Origin: Saccharothrix syringae
Lineage (GTDB): Bacteria; Actinomycetota; Actinomycetes; Mycobacteriales; Pseudonocardiaceae
Length of the DNA stretch: 64,000 nucleotides
Assembly: GCF_009498035.1 (NCBI RefSeq)
Contig: NZ_CP034550.1
Span: 7,316,001-7,380,000, forward strand
Reading direction: 5' to 3'
In this document: one piece after another, positions 32,019 to 39,804 of the stretch
Layout of the letters: each line of letters opens with the position of its first letter
Position numbering within the stretch: position 1 is the stretch's first letter
The notes under the pieces: model-generated
What the model was told of the DNA's origin: nothing
Database searches by the model: none
Seen by the model: only the letters and a program-made list of their open reading frames with translations
Program-made: the position numbers and the translations under genes

Positions 32019-33665
32019 CTACCTCCCGCGGGGCACGTCCGCCAACACCCGTTGCCGCATCACGAACTTGCGCACCTTCCCGGTCGGTCCGAACACCACC
32101 CCGTCGTCCGGGACGACCTCGACCCGCCGCAGGGTCCGGGCCACCGCCTCGCCGAGCGCGGCGCGGACCGCGTCGCCCCGGTCCAGGTCGGGGTCGGCGC
32201 CCTCGTGCAGCATCAGCAGCACGTCGGTCACCGGCGGCCCGTCGCCCTCCGCGGCGGCCAGCACGGTGCAGTCCCGCACGTCCGGGCAGCGGGCCAGCAC
32301 GCGTTCCTCGGACAGCGCGGTGTAGAGCCAGTTCCCGCCGCCGAGGTCGACCGCGTCGTTGACCCGGTCGACGTGGTAGTAGTAGCCCTCCTCGTCCCGG
32401 TACATCAGGTCGCCGGTGAGGTAGTAGCCGTTGAGCCGGGTGCGGTAGGTCGCGGTCGAGTCGTTCCAGTAGCCCGGCGCCAGCGTGGGCGACCTGAGCC
32501 CGCACTGCCCGACCCGGCCCACCGGCACCTCCTCGCCCGTGGTCACGTCGAGCAAAGCCACCTCCGCGAACGGGTACGGCTTCCCGACGCACCGGTCGTA
32601 GCGGTCGCTGCCCGGCCGGTGGCTGATGAAGAACGCGCTGTGGCCCATCTCGGTCGAGCCGAGCATGTCGACGAACTTGGAGCCGGGCGCGTCGACCAGG
32701 CCCTCGCGGGTCCAGGTCGGGGTGCTGCCGACCGCGACGAGCCGCCGGATGTGCGTCTCGTGCGCGCAGTCGCCGGTGCTGGACCAGTTGCGCACCGAGC
32801 CGAGGTCCCGGGTGGACAGGTCGTGGCGGGCCAGCTCCGACCACGTCACCGCGAAGCCGTAGACGCCGGTCGGCCGCCACCGCTCGATGGCGTCCAGGAT
32901 CACCTCGCCGCTGCGCTCGAACCGGCCGCCCTGCGCGGACAGGCACAGGATCTCGTAGCCGTTGCACAGCGCCTGGTTCACCACGATGAGCCCGGCGGCG
33001 TGCGCGGCGGGCAGCGCGGACAGCTCGCGCACCGGGCCGTGGGGCCGGGCCTCGGTGAGCCGCACGGCGCGGATCGCGGCGAACAGGCTGTGGTGCGAGT
33101 GCACGACCGGGGTGGGCGTGCGGGTGGTGCCCGAGGAGTGCGTGATCGCCACCGGGTCGTCGCCGTGGTGGCGGTAGTGGGCGGGGGCGCGGGTCGGGTC
33201 GCCGGTGCCGGTCTCCGCCGCGTCGCCCAGGACCGGCACGCCGAGGTCGTGCTCCCGCAGCGCCGCGTGGTCGGCGTCGAGCAGCACCCCGACCCCGCGC
33301 AGCCGGCGGACGAACCCGGCCGCGACCTCGATCGGCATGTTGCCGTTCATCAGCGCGGGGATCGCGCCCAGCCGGTTGAGCGCGAAGTAGTTGAGGAACA
33401 CGTCGGCGGCCGAGGTCACGAAGATCGCCACCGGGTCGCGCCGCCCGATCCCCTTGCGGGCGAACCAGTCCGCCCGCGCGGCGACCCGCTCGGTCAGGTC
33501 GCGCAGGGACAGCGGCGTCCACGCCGGGATGCCGTCCACGTCCACGTCGAAGCTCAGCCGGGGCACGTCCGGGTCGGCACCGTGCTCGGTGAGCATCAGC
33601 GGCACGTTGCCCGCCCCGACCCGCATGTCCCGCGCCAGCGCGGTGCGCAGGTTCGCCGGACTCAT
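32019..33665 (-). CDS. Stand-alone adenylate-forming enzyme with altered ATP loop
   Basis: 548 residues, ANL superfamily, length as in acyl-CoA synthetases. The ATP loop reads H-S-S-G-T-T-R-T-P-T-P-V: the usual G-x-P-K is changed and no Lys is present. The rest is well kept: L-G-S-T-E-M-G, Y-L-T-G-D-L-M-Y, and the C-terminal G-P-T-G-K-V-R-K-F with the catalytic Lys. The hinge region D-R-V-N-D-A-V-D-L-G-G-G-N-W is unusual. ATG 33665 follows GGGAGG and overlaps the permease TGA by four bases. It precedes the degenerate NRPS by 3 bp, so it may charge that protein's PCP in trans. The substrate is unknown. Confidence 0.83.
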   Translation of the reverse strand: MSPANLRTALARDMRVGAGNVPLMLTEHGADPDVPRLSFDVDVDGIPAWTPLSLRDLTERVAARADWFARKGIGRRDPVAIFVTSAADVFLNYFALNRLGAIPALMNGNMPIEVAAGFVRRLRGVGVLLDADHAALREHDLGVPVLGDAAETGTGDPTRAPAHYRHHGDDPVAITHSSGTTRTPTPVVHSHHSLFAAIRAVRLTEARPHGPVRELSALPAAHAAGLIVVNQALCNGYEILCLSAQGGRFERSGEVILDAIERWRPTGVYGFAVTWSELARHDLSTRDLGSVRNWSSTGDCAHETHIRRLVAVGSTPTWTREGLVDAPGSKFVDMLGSTEMGHSAFFISHRPGSDRYDRCVGKPYPFAEVALLDVTTGEEVPVGRVGQCGLRSPTLAPGYWNDSTATYRTRLNGYYLTGDLMYRDEEGYYYHVDRVNDAVDLGGGNWLYTALSEERVLARCPDVRDCTVLAAAEGDGPPVTDVLLMLHEGADPDLDRGDAVRAALGEAVARTLRRVEVVPDDGVVFGPTGKVRKFVMRQRVLADVPRGR

Positions 33666-34426
33666 GAGACCTCCCGGTTGAAAAGGCGGACGGACCACCC
33701 GACGCTCACCGCGCAGGCCGCGACCATGACCAGCGCGCCCTGCCAGACCGCCGGGTCGGTGAAGCCGCCGGTGAACAGGGCGCGCAGGCCGTCGGTCGCC
33801 CAGGCGAACGGGTTCCACCGCGACACGTCCTGCACCCACAGCGGGGCGAGGGCGAGCGGGATGACCGCGCCCGCGAGCAGCGACACCGGCTGGCCCACGG
33901 TGTTGATCAGGGTGCCCAGGCTGTTCTCGTTGCGCACCAGCATGGCGATGCCGTAGGAGACGGAGATGCTGAGCAGGATCACCAGGGACAGCAGCGCGTA
34001 GGAGACCGCGAGGTCCAGCGGGCTCACCCGCAGGCCCAGCGGCAGCGCCGCGAGCGTGATCACGGTGGCCTGGAACTCCAGCAGCGCCACGTGCATCAGC
34101 GCCCGGCCCAGCACCAGGCCGGTGCGGCTGACCGGGGTGACCCGGCACCGGTCGATGACGCCCGCGCGCAACGAGCTGAGCAGGCCGTAACCCGCGTACA
34201 GGCCGCCGAACAGGCCCATCGCCACGAACAGGCCCGGCACGTAGACCGCGTAGGCGTCGCCGTAGTCGTCGACGCCCCGGGTGGCCATCGCGGCCTTGAG
34301 GAACGGCGCGAAGAAGACGAGGTAGGCAATCGGCTGGGCGAGCGTCAGCGCGATCAGGCCCGGGTTGCGCGCCATCACCTCGGTCTCGTGCCGGAAGATC
34401 AGCCAGGTGTCGCGGAGCACCTTCAC
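33662..34426 (-). CDS. ABC-2 permease of a drug exporter (DrrB-like)
   Basis: 254 residues with about six hydrophobic segments, ABC-2 type like daunorubicin resistance DrrB. The first hydrophobic stretch follows an N-terminal R-D-T-W-L-I-F-R-H-E-T-E; the family segment P-F-A-W-A-T-D-G-L-R-A-L is near the C-terminus. GTG 34426 is chosen because it begins the conserved N-terminus and has GAGGAG upstream; an upstream extension would be non-homologous. It lies 13 bp after its ATPase and overlaps the next ligase. With the ATPase it should export the cluster product and give self-protection. Confidence 0.88.
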   Translation of the reverse strand: MKVLRDTWLIFRHETEVMARNPGLIALTLAQPIAYLVFFAPFLKAAMATRGVDDYGDAYAVYVPGLFVAMGLFGGLYAGYGLLSSLRAGVIDRCRVTPVSRTGLVLGRALMHVALLEFQATVITLAALPLGLRVSPLDLAVSYALLSLVILLSISVSYGIAMLVRNENSLGTLINTVGQPVSLLAGAVIPLALAPLWVQDVSRWNPFAWATDGLRALFTGGFTDPAVWQGALVMVAACAVSVGWSVRLFNREVS

Positions 34427-34439
34427 GCCCTCGGCTCCT

Positions 34440-35492
34440 CTAGTCGCGCAGGGAACGGCCGGTCTTGGCCAGGAAGACGTCGTCGAGGCTCGGCCGGCGC
34501 GACTCGATCGCACCCGCCCGGACCCCGGCGCGCAGCAGGGCGCCGATGATCGGCGGCACGGCGGTCGCCGCGCCGTCGACGTAGAGGCGCAGCGTCGTGC
34601 CGACCGCTTCCACGCCGTGCACGAAGGGCTGCCCGGTCAGCACGGCGACGGCCGCCTCGGTCGTCGCCCCGTCCACCAGCCCGGCCGTGCCCGGCGCGGC
34701 GAGGTCCACGGTGACCACGTCGCCGGAGATCTCCCGCTTGAGGTCGGCCGGCGTGCCCTCGGCGACGATGAGCCCCCGGTCGATGATCGAGATGCGGTCG
34801 CACAGCGCGTCCGCCTCGTCGAGGTAGTGCGTGGTCAGGAAGATCGTCATGCCGTTGTCCCGCAACCGCCTCACCTCGCGCCACATGCGCGCCCGGCTCT
34901 GCGGGTCGAGCCCCGCGGTCGGCTCGTCGAGGAACATCACGCCGGGTCGGTGGATCACCCCGATGGCGAAGTCGAGCCTCCGGCGCTGCCCACCGGAGTA
35001 GGTCTTGATGCGGCGGTCGGCGAACTCGGCCAGGTCGAAGGACTCGACCGCCTCCTGGGCCAGGCGCAGCGCCTCGGCCTTGCCGCGCCCGTGCATCCGC
35101 GCCTGCACGACGAGTTCCTGCCGGCCGGTGGCGTCGTCGTAGGTGCCGCTGCTCTGCGCCACGAACCCGATCGCGTCGCGCACCCGCGCCGGTGCCCGCA
35201 GCAGGTCCGCGCCGCCGATGGTGGCCCGCCCGCCGTCCGGCCGGACCAGCGTGGCCAGCATCCGCAGGGTGGTCGACTTGCCCGCGCCATTGGGCCCGAG
35301 GAAACCGAAGATCTCACCGGCGCGCACGGCGAAGTCCACGCCGCGCACCGCTTCGACCGCCTCGGCCCGGCGACCGCGCCCCCGGTAGGTCTTGCGCAGA
35401 CCACTGGCCTCGATCACCAGTTCCCGCTGCGCGGGCGCGGCCGGTCCGGGCACGACGGCGTCGTGCTCCGGCACCAGCGGTCGCAGGCTCAT
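34440..35492 (-). CDS. ABC ATPase of a drug exporter (DrrA-like)
   Basis: 350 residues. Walker A G-P-N-G-A-G-K-S-T, Q-loop V-A-Q-S-S-G-T-Y-D, signature Y-S-G-G-Q-R-R-R-L, Walker B V-M-F-L-D-E-P-T-A-G-L-D-P and switch T-T-H-Y-L-D-E-A are all intact. The C-terminal about 100 residues, ending R-R-P-S-L-D-D-V-F-L, are typical of DrrA-type exporters. ATG 35492 may be used on a leaderless message, since a good promoter ends 6 bases upstream. It is the first gene of the leftward run of 12 genes that ends with the esterase at 21014, so exporter and biosynthesis would be expressed together. Confidence 0.92.
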   Translation of the reverse strand: MSLRPLVPEHDAVVPGPAAPAQRELVIEASGLRKTYRGRGRRAEAVEAVRGVDFAVRAGEIFGFLGPNGAGKSTTLRMLATLVRPDGGRATIGGADLLRAPARVRDAIGFVAQSSGTYDDATGRQELVVQARMHGRGKAEALRLAQEAVESFDLAEFADRRIKTYSGGQRRRLDFAIGVIHRPGVMFLDEPTAGLDPQSRARMWREVRRLRDNGMTIFLTTHYLDEADALCDRISIIDRGLIVAEGTPADLKREISGDVVTVDLAAPGTAGLVDGATTEAAVAVLTGQPFVHGVEAVGTTLRLYVDGAATAVPPIIGALLRAGVRAGAIESRRPSLDDVFLAKTGRSLRD

Positions 35493-35498
35493 CAGCCC

Positions 35499-35527
35499 AG
35501 GCTAGGTTCGCGTTTTCCACGTGGCAA
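35499..35527 (-). promoter_or_regulatory. Promoter of the exporter/Hpg operon
   Basis: On the minus strand TTGCCA (35522-35527) and TAGCCT (35499-35504) are 17 bp apart. The expected transcription start coincides with the ATG at 35492, giving a leaderless message. TTTTCCAC occurs at 35513-35520 and again at 35566-35573, a possible activator direct repeat. Confidence 0.45.
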
Positions 35528-35574
35528 TCATGCTTTCGGACGCGTTCTACTTCGGTCCGCAGGCATTTTCCACC

Positions 35575-36459
35575 TCAGGGTCGCGCACCCAGCCGGGCGG
35601 AGATGGCGGCGCCGAACCGCGCCACCGGCTCGGGCAACAGCATGTGCTCGTGCCGGCAGTCCACCTCGACCACGTCGACCGGCCCGGCCACGTGGTCGGC
35701 CCACGACGCCAGCTTCGCCGCGGTGGTGTCCTCGGTCCGGGTCGCGGCCAGGAACAGGACCGGGGCCCGCACCCGGCCGGGCCGATGGCGTTGCGCCACC
35801 GCGATGTTGTTGCGGATGATCCGCGGCAGGGCGCGCACCCGCCGGTCCGGCCACTCGTGCAGGCCCAGCCCCGGCCGGCCCCGGACCACCTCCAGCATGC
35901 GGCCCACCGGGTCCGGGTCGTCGGGCTCGACCACCGGCTGGTAGCCGAACTCGCGGAGCACGAAGTCGCACAGCAGCCACACGTTGTCGTCGGCCACGCT
36001 GATGTTGTCCGGCAGGCCCGGGGTGGCGTCCCCGATGACGAGCGAACCGACCTCGTGGCCGCGCCCCTCCAGCTCCTCCGCGATCGCGTGGGCCATGTTG
36101 CCGCCCAACGACCAGCCGAACAGGTGGTACGGGCCGTCCGGTCGGGTCTCGGTGATCCGGTCGGCGAAGTCGCGCGCCAGCTCGGCCATGTCCACCGGCA
36201 GGGGTTCGGGTCTGCGCAGTCCCCGCGACTGGAGCGCGTACACCGGGTGCGCGGTCCCGAGGTGCGGCAGCAGCGCGAGGTAGCACCAGCCGGCACCGAC
36301 CAGCGGCGGCGCGCAGAACAGGGCCGGCCCGTCACCGCCCTCCCGCAGCGGCAGCACCAGGTCGAGGATGCCCCCCGCGGCGCGGATGTCGGCCCGCCGC
36401 TGCCTGGCCCACGCGAACTCCTCGGCGGCGGGCAACGCCTTCGTCCTGGACACGTCCAC
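35575..36459 (-). CDS. External NRPS/PKS-type thioesterase
   Basis: 294 residues. After about 35 residues resembling a post-carrier linker, an alpha/beta hydrolase thioesterase begins with A-L-F-C-A-P-P. The nucleophile elbow is L-F-G-W-S117-L-G-G-N, acid near I-G-D-A-T-P, and His in C-R-H-E-H-M-L. This is the fold of type I terminal thioesterases, here as a free protein. GTG 36459, 8 bases after GAGG, is chosen; GTG 36453 is possible. It lies between the glycosyltransferase and exporter genes on the same strand. It is the one thioesterase in the window with a normal Ser nucleophile, so it is the best candidate for release of the assembled chain. Confidence 0.87.
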   Translation of the reverse strand: MDVSRTKALPAAEEFAWARQRRADIRAAGGILDLVLPLREGGDGPALFCAPPLVGAGWCYLALLPHLGTAHPVYALQSRGLRRPEPLPVDMAELARDFADRITETRPDGPYHLFGWSLGGNMAHAIAEELEGRGHEVGSLVIGDATPGLPDNISVADDNVWLLCDFVLREFGYQPVVEPDDPDPVGRMLEVVRGRPGLGLHEWPDRRVRALPRIIRNNIAVAQRHRPGRVRAPVLFLAATRTEDTTAAKLASWADHVAGPVDVVEVDCRHEHMLLPEPVARFGAAISARLGARP

Positions 36460-36539
36460 GCGCCCATCCTCGCGGGCGGGTGCGGCCGGGCGCCAGCCTC
36501 CACCGCGACCGGGCAACCCCGGACCGTCCGCGCGGGCCC

Positions 36540-37700
36540 CTACGCGCCCGCCAGCGCCACCAGGTGCGCGGCCGCCGCCGGCGCTCCCCCGGCCGCGGCG
36601 AACTCGTCGGCCAGCCACCGGGCCCGCCCGCGGTAGCCCGGCTCGTCCAGCACGGCCCGCACCGCCGCACCGACCTCGTCCACCGAGGCGTCGGAGATCG
36701 AGATCTCGACCGCCGCGCCCGCCGCCGCGACCTGGCGGGCCAGGGCCACCTGCTCGGCCCGCACCGGCGCCACGACCATCGGGACCCCGCACGCCAGCGC
36801 CTCGTTGACCGCACCGCCCGCGTGGCACACCACCGCGTCCAAACGGGGCATCAGGTCGAGCATCGGCACCAGTTCGGCGGCGATCGCGTTGTCCGGGAAG
36901 GACTCCGCGGGCACCCCGGAGGTGACGAACACCGCCTGCACCTCATCCGCCATCGGCGCCAGCGCCGCCGCCGCCCGCCGGTAGAAGTCGCCGACCATGT
37001 GGCCCACCAGGGTGCCCACGGTCACCAGCACGTGCCGCTTGCCGGGGTCCCAGGCGTGCCACGGGAAGTCGGGCGCGTTCGGCCGCACGCCCAGCGCCGC
37101 GCCGGTGAGCACGCAGCGCGGCGGCAGCACCGCGTCCCCCATGAGCCCCTTGGTGCTCAAGGCGATCACCAGGTGCGGCGAGAACCGGGGGTCGACCGGC
37201 TCACCGGCGGGCAGGCCCGCCATCGCCACCACCCGGGCCACCCGGTCGGCCACGAAGTCGTCGAACCCGGCCAGCTCCGCGGGCGGCGCCAGCTCCAGCG
37301 CACCGGTGCACAGCGAGGCCCACGGCACGCCGCGCCGGTGGGCGACCAGCCCGCCCGCCAAGGCGTACTGCTCGGCCACCACGACGTCCGGCCGGTGCTC
37401 GGTCACGGCCGCGTCGACGGCGTCGAGCACGAAGCGGGTGAAGGGGATCAGGTAGCCGTCCCACATCGCGCGCACCCCGGCCATGCCGGTCTCGCCGTAA
37501 CGGCGGTAGGCGCGTACGCCGGTGGGGTGCACCGTCGCGTCCGGACCGACCAGCGGGCGCAGGGTCCGCTCCGGACCGCACCACACGACCTCGTGGCCAT
37601 TGCGGACGAGTTCCTGCCCGACGGCGAGCATGGGGAAGAGGTGGCCTTGCAGCGGCAGCACTACGAGCAGGAACCGCGACACCGCACGATCATGGCACAT
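36540..37700 (-). CDS. Glycosyltransferase (MGT family)
   Basis: 386 residues from ATG 37700, or 380 from GTG 37682, where homology begins (V-S-R-F-L-L-V-V-L-P-L-Q-G-H). GT-B fold, MGT/macrolide type. The N-terminal G-H-L-F-P-M-L-A-V-G and the C-terminal donor motif V-C-H-A-G-G-A-V-N-E-A-L-A-C-G-V-P with P-V-R-A-E-Q are clear. It moves a sugar from an NDP-sugar to a small-molecule acceptor. It is divergent from the KAS III gene with only 21 bp between starts, so promoters must lie within coding sequence. No sugar-nucleotide biosynthesis genes are in the window; the donor may come from primary metabolism or from another locus. Confidence 0.87.
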   Translation of the reverse strand: MCHDRAVSRFLLVVLPLQGHLFPMLAVGQELVRNGHEVVWCGPERTLRPLVGPDATVHPTGVRAYRRYGETGMAGVRAMWDGYLIPFTRFVLDAVDAAVTEHRPDVVVAEQYALAGGLVAHRRGVPWASLCTGALELAPPAELAGFDDFVADRVARVVAMAGLPAGEPVDPRFSPHLVIALSTKGLMGDAVLPPRCVLTGAALGVRPNAPDFPWHAWDPGKRHVLVTVGTLVGHMVGDFYRRAAAALAPMADEVQAVFVTSGVPAESFPDNAIAAELVPMLDLMPRLDAVVCHAGGAVNEALACGVPMVVAPVRAEQVALARQVAAAGAAVEISISDASVDEVGAAVRAVLDEPGYRGRARWLADEFAAAGGAPAAAAHLVALAGA

Positions 37701-37721
37701 CGTTGACGGTGCCGGAACCGC

Positions 37722-38669
37722 GTGGTGAGATCCGGGATCGTGACCGCCCTCGACGCGGTGTCCGTGTACACACCGGCCCACCGCGTGCCGATCGAAAGCC
37801 TCGCCGAACCGCTGGAGCTGACCGACGTCCAGGTCCGCCTCTTCCGGCGGTTCCACGGGCTGGGCGAGGTCCGGCTGGACCCGGACCGGTCGCTGGCGGA
37901 CCTGTTGCGCGCGGCCCTGGACGGGCTCGTCGAGCTGCGCGGGCGGGAGCACCGCGTCCGCTACGTCATCCACGGCCGGGCGATGCCCGTAGTGGTCCCG
38001 TACCCGCACAACCCGCTGCACGAGGTGTGCCGCGAGTTCGGTTTGGCGCACGCGCTCGCCTTCACCGCGACGCACCAGAGCTGCGCGAGCGGTCTGCTGG
38101 CGGTCGAGCTGGCGGGCCGGCTGCTCGCGGCGGACGCGGACGACGACGCGCTGGCGCTCGTCCTGGCGGGCGAGAAGGCGTTCACCCGGGATGCGCGGCT
38201 GCTGCCGGGCACCTCGATCTTCGGCGAGGGCGCGTCCGCGTGCCTGGTGAGCGCGAACGGGCGCCGCGACCGGTTGCTGTCCTACGCGTGCGACCAGCGC
38301 GGCGAGTTCGACACCGAGTTCGGCGAGCGCACCGAGCTGTTCCAGCGCGAGTACCGCCCGTCGCTGGCCGGGGTGATCCGCCGGGCGGTGGCCGACGCCG
38401 GCCTGGGGCTCGACGACATCGCCCTGGTCCTGCCGCACAACGTCAACGTCGTGACCTGGCAGCGGTTGTGCACGCTGATGGGGTTCCCGGTGCGGCGGGT
38501 GCTGCTGTGCAACGTGCCGGTCAACGGCCACTTCTTCTGCGCCGACGCGTTCGCCAACCACCGGACCGCCGTGGAGCGCGGGCTGCTGCGCGAGGGGGAC
38601 CGCTACCTGGTCGCGACCGTCGGCGCCGGGGCCGGTGCGACGTTCTCCGCGATGGTGTTCGAGCACTGA
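37722..38669 (+). CDS. KAS III-family ketosynthase or acyltransferase
   Basis: 315 residues (309 if GTG 37740 is the start). Thiolase fold of the 3-oxoacyl-ACP synthase III group. The triad is complete: C121 in T-H-Q-S-C-A-S-G, H239 in L-P-H-N-V-N, and N268 in V-P-V-N-G-H-F-F. The near-C-terminal G-A-G-A-G-A-T-F replaces the usual G-G-G-x-x-W-G. In secondary clusters these proteins either start fatty chains or, as CerJ/ChlB3-type enzymes, transfer acyl groups from ACP to an alcohol or amine. The following ACP (30 bp downstream) is a likely partner. It heads a rightward operon with ACP, KAS-like protein and DegT aminotransferase. Confidence 0.85.
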   Translation: MVRSGIVTALDAVSVYTPAHRVPIESLAEPLELTDVQVRLFRRFHGLGEVRLDPDRSLADLLRAALDGLVELRGREHRVRYVIHGRAMPVVVPYPHNPLHEVCREFGLAHALAFTATHQSCASGLLAVELAGRLLAADADDDALALVLAGEKAFTRDARLLPGTSIFGEGASACLVSANGRRDRLLSYACDQRGEFDTEFGERTELFQREYRPSLAGVIRRAVADAGLGLDDIALVLPHNVNVVTWQRLCTLMGFPVRRVLLCNVPVNGHFFCADAFANHRTAVERGLLREGDRYLVATVGAGAGATFSAMVFEH

Positions 38670-38699
38670 ACGAGATCCCGTCCCACCGAGGAGGCTGGC

Positions 38700-38981
38700 A
38701 TGACCGCACCCGATGCCCAGGTCGACGTGGAGTTGCGGCAACGCGTGGTCGACACCCTGTCGACCGTGCTGGTGCGGCTGCTGGAACGCGACGAACCGGT
38801 CACCGAGGACATGAACATGGCCGACGAGCTGGGGGTCAGCTCGTCGCTGGGCCTGGAGCTGCTGCTGGAGGTCGAGGAGCAGTTGGGCGTCCAGATCGAC
38901 GTGGAGACCATGCACACCGACGAGCTGCGGACCGTGGGCGAGCTGGCCACGTTCATCGCCGGCCACAGCCGGCCCTGGTAG
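38700..38981 (+). CDS. Free-standing acyl carrier protein
   Basis: 93 residues. The helix 2 region reads A-D-E-L-G-V-S-S-S-L-G-L-E-L-L: the phosphopantetheine Ser is about residue 48, and the Asp that normally precedes it is Ser. The start of helix 3 and the C-terminal T-V-G-E-L-A-T-F-I are typical of type II ACPs. It has a GAGGAGG ribosome site at 38689-38695. It lies between the KAS III and KAS-like genes, with gaps of 30 and 6 bp, and is likely their acyl donor or acceptor. Lack of the Asp may narrow the range of partners or transferases. Confidence 0.83.
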   Translation: MTAPDAQVDVELRQRVVDTLSTVLVRLLERDEPVTEDMNMADELGVSSSLGLELLLEVEEQLGVQIDVETMHTDELRTVGELATFIAGHSRPW

Positions 38982-38987
38982 TCCGGG

Positions 38988-39773
38988 GTGCACCTGATCC
39001 GCGCCGAGCGCGGGACCTTCGCCGGCCCGGCGGCGTTCCTCGCCGACGAGCGGCGCCGCGCCGACGTGGCCGCGTACCTCGCGGACATGGTCCGGCCGTT
39101 CGGCGCGCGACCGGGCCCCGAGCTGTCCGGCCACTCCTACGGCGAGATGGCCGCGGCGCTGGTGGCCGCGACCGTGCCGGAGGACGAACCGGTCGACCTG
39201 CTGGTGCTGGCGTTCGCCGTCCACGACATGTGGCCCGGCCGGGCCACCGCCACCTACCTCAGCCACCTCTGCCCGGGCACGCCGCTGTCGTTCGCCGTGT
39301 GCGACCAGGGCACCGCCGCGCCCTTCACCGCGCTGCGCCTCATCCGCGACCTCAAGCCCCGCAAGGGCTTGCTGATCGCCGTGGAACAGGCGATGCTGCC
39401 CTACGACTCGGCGGTCCCACCCCCGGTGGAACACCGCGGCGTCGCCGTGCTGTGCGGTGACGGCGCGGGCGCCCGGGTCACCGACCTCCGCCAGTACCCC
39501 GACGTGGCCCCGGACTCCGTGCCGGGGCAGGCTTCCCTGCGGATCGCCGAACTCACCGCCGGTCACCCCGGTGCGCGCCTCGTGCTGGGCGACGCGCTCG
39601 CCGAGGCGTGGCCGGACCACCCCGACTGCGTCCGCGTGCCGGCGGGCCGGCCCACCACGGGGGTGTGGTGGCACCTCGCCGGGGCGCTGCGCGGTCCGGC
39701 CGGTCCCGTCGTGGTCGCCGACTACGACCGGGACCTGCGCTACCTCTGCCTCGCCGCGATCGAGGTGCGCTGA
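38988..39773 (+). CDS. Degenerate KAS III-like (thiolase-fold) protein
   Basis: 261 residues. The layout resembles the KAS III superfamily: L-L-V-L-A-F-A-V-H-D, then T-A-T-Y-L-S-H-L-C-P-G-T-P-L-S-F-A-V-C-D-Q-G-T-A-A-P-F, with R-K-G-L-L-I-A-V-E-Q-A after it and G-V-A-V-L-C-G-D-G-A-G-A near 155. The active-site Cys position seems to be occupied by another residue (a Cys lies a few places earlier), and no clear His/Asn pair follows. The C-terminal domain is shortened. GTG 38988 is 6 bp after the ACP stop. It may be a partner subunit of the KAS III enzyme, comparable in idea to a chain-length factor, or an acyltransferase with altered chemistry. Assignment is tentative. Confidence 0.55.
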   Translation: MHLIRAERGTFAGPAAFLADERRRADVAAYLADMVRPFGARPGPELSGHSYGEMAAALVAATVPEDEPVDLLVLAFAVHDMWPGRATATYLSHLCPGTPLSFAVCDQGTAAPFTALRLIRDLKPRKGLLIAVEQAMLPYDSAVPPPVEHRGVAVLCGDGAGARVTDLRQYPDVAPDSVPGQASLRIAELTAGHPGARLVLGDALAEAWPDHPDCVRVPAGRPTTGVWWHLAGALRGPAGPVVVADYDRDLRYLCLAAIEVR

Positions 39774-39804
39774 ACCAGCAACCCCGCACGACGAAGGAGC
39801 ACCC

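Noticed and set aside
29046..33956. A 1636-codon open frame on the plus strand
   Set aside because: It lies opposite the NRPS and ligase genes and is His/Arg/Gln-rich without any domain. The minus-strand genes have clear motifs and operon overlaps.
32019..34148. Upstream extension of the 32019 ligase to codon 710
   Set aside because: The extension is antisense-like and overlaps the permease in another frame. ATG 33665 has an excellent ribosome site and a 4-bp overlap.
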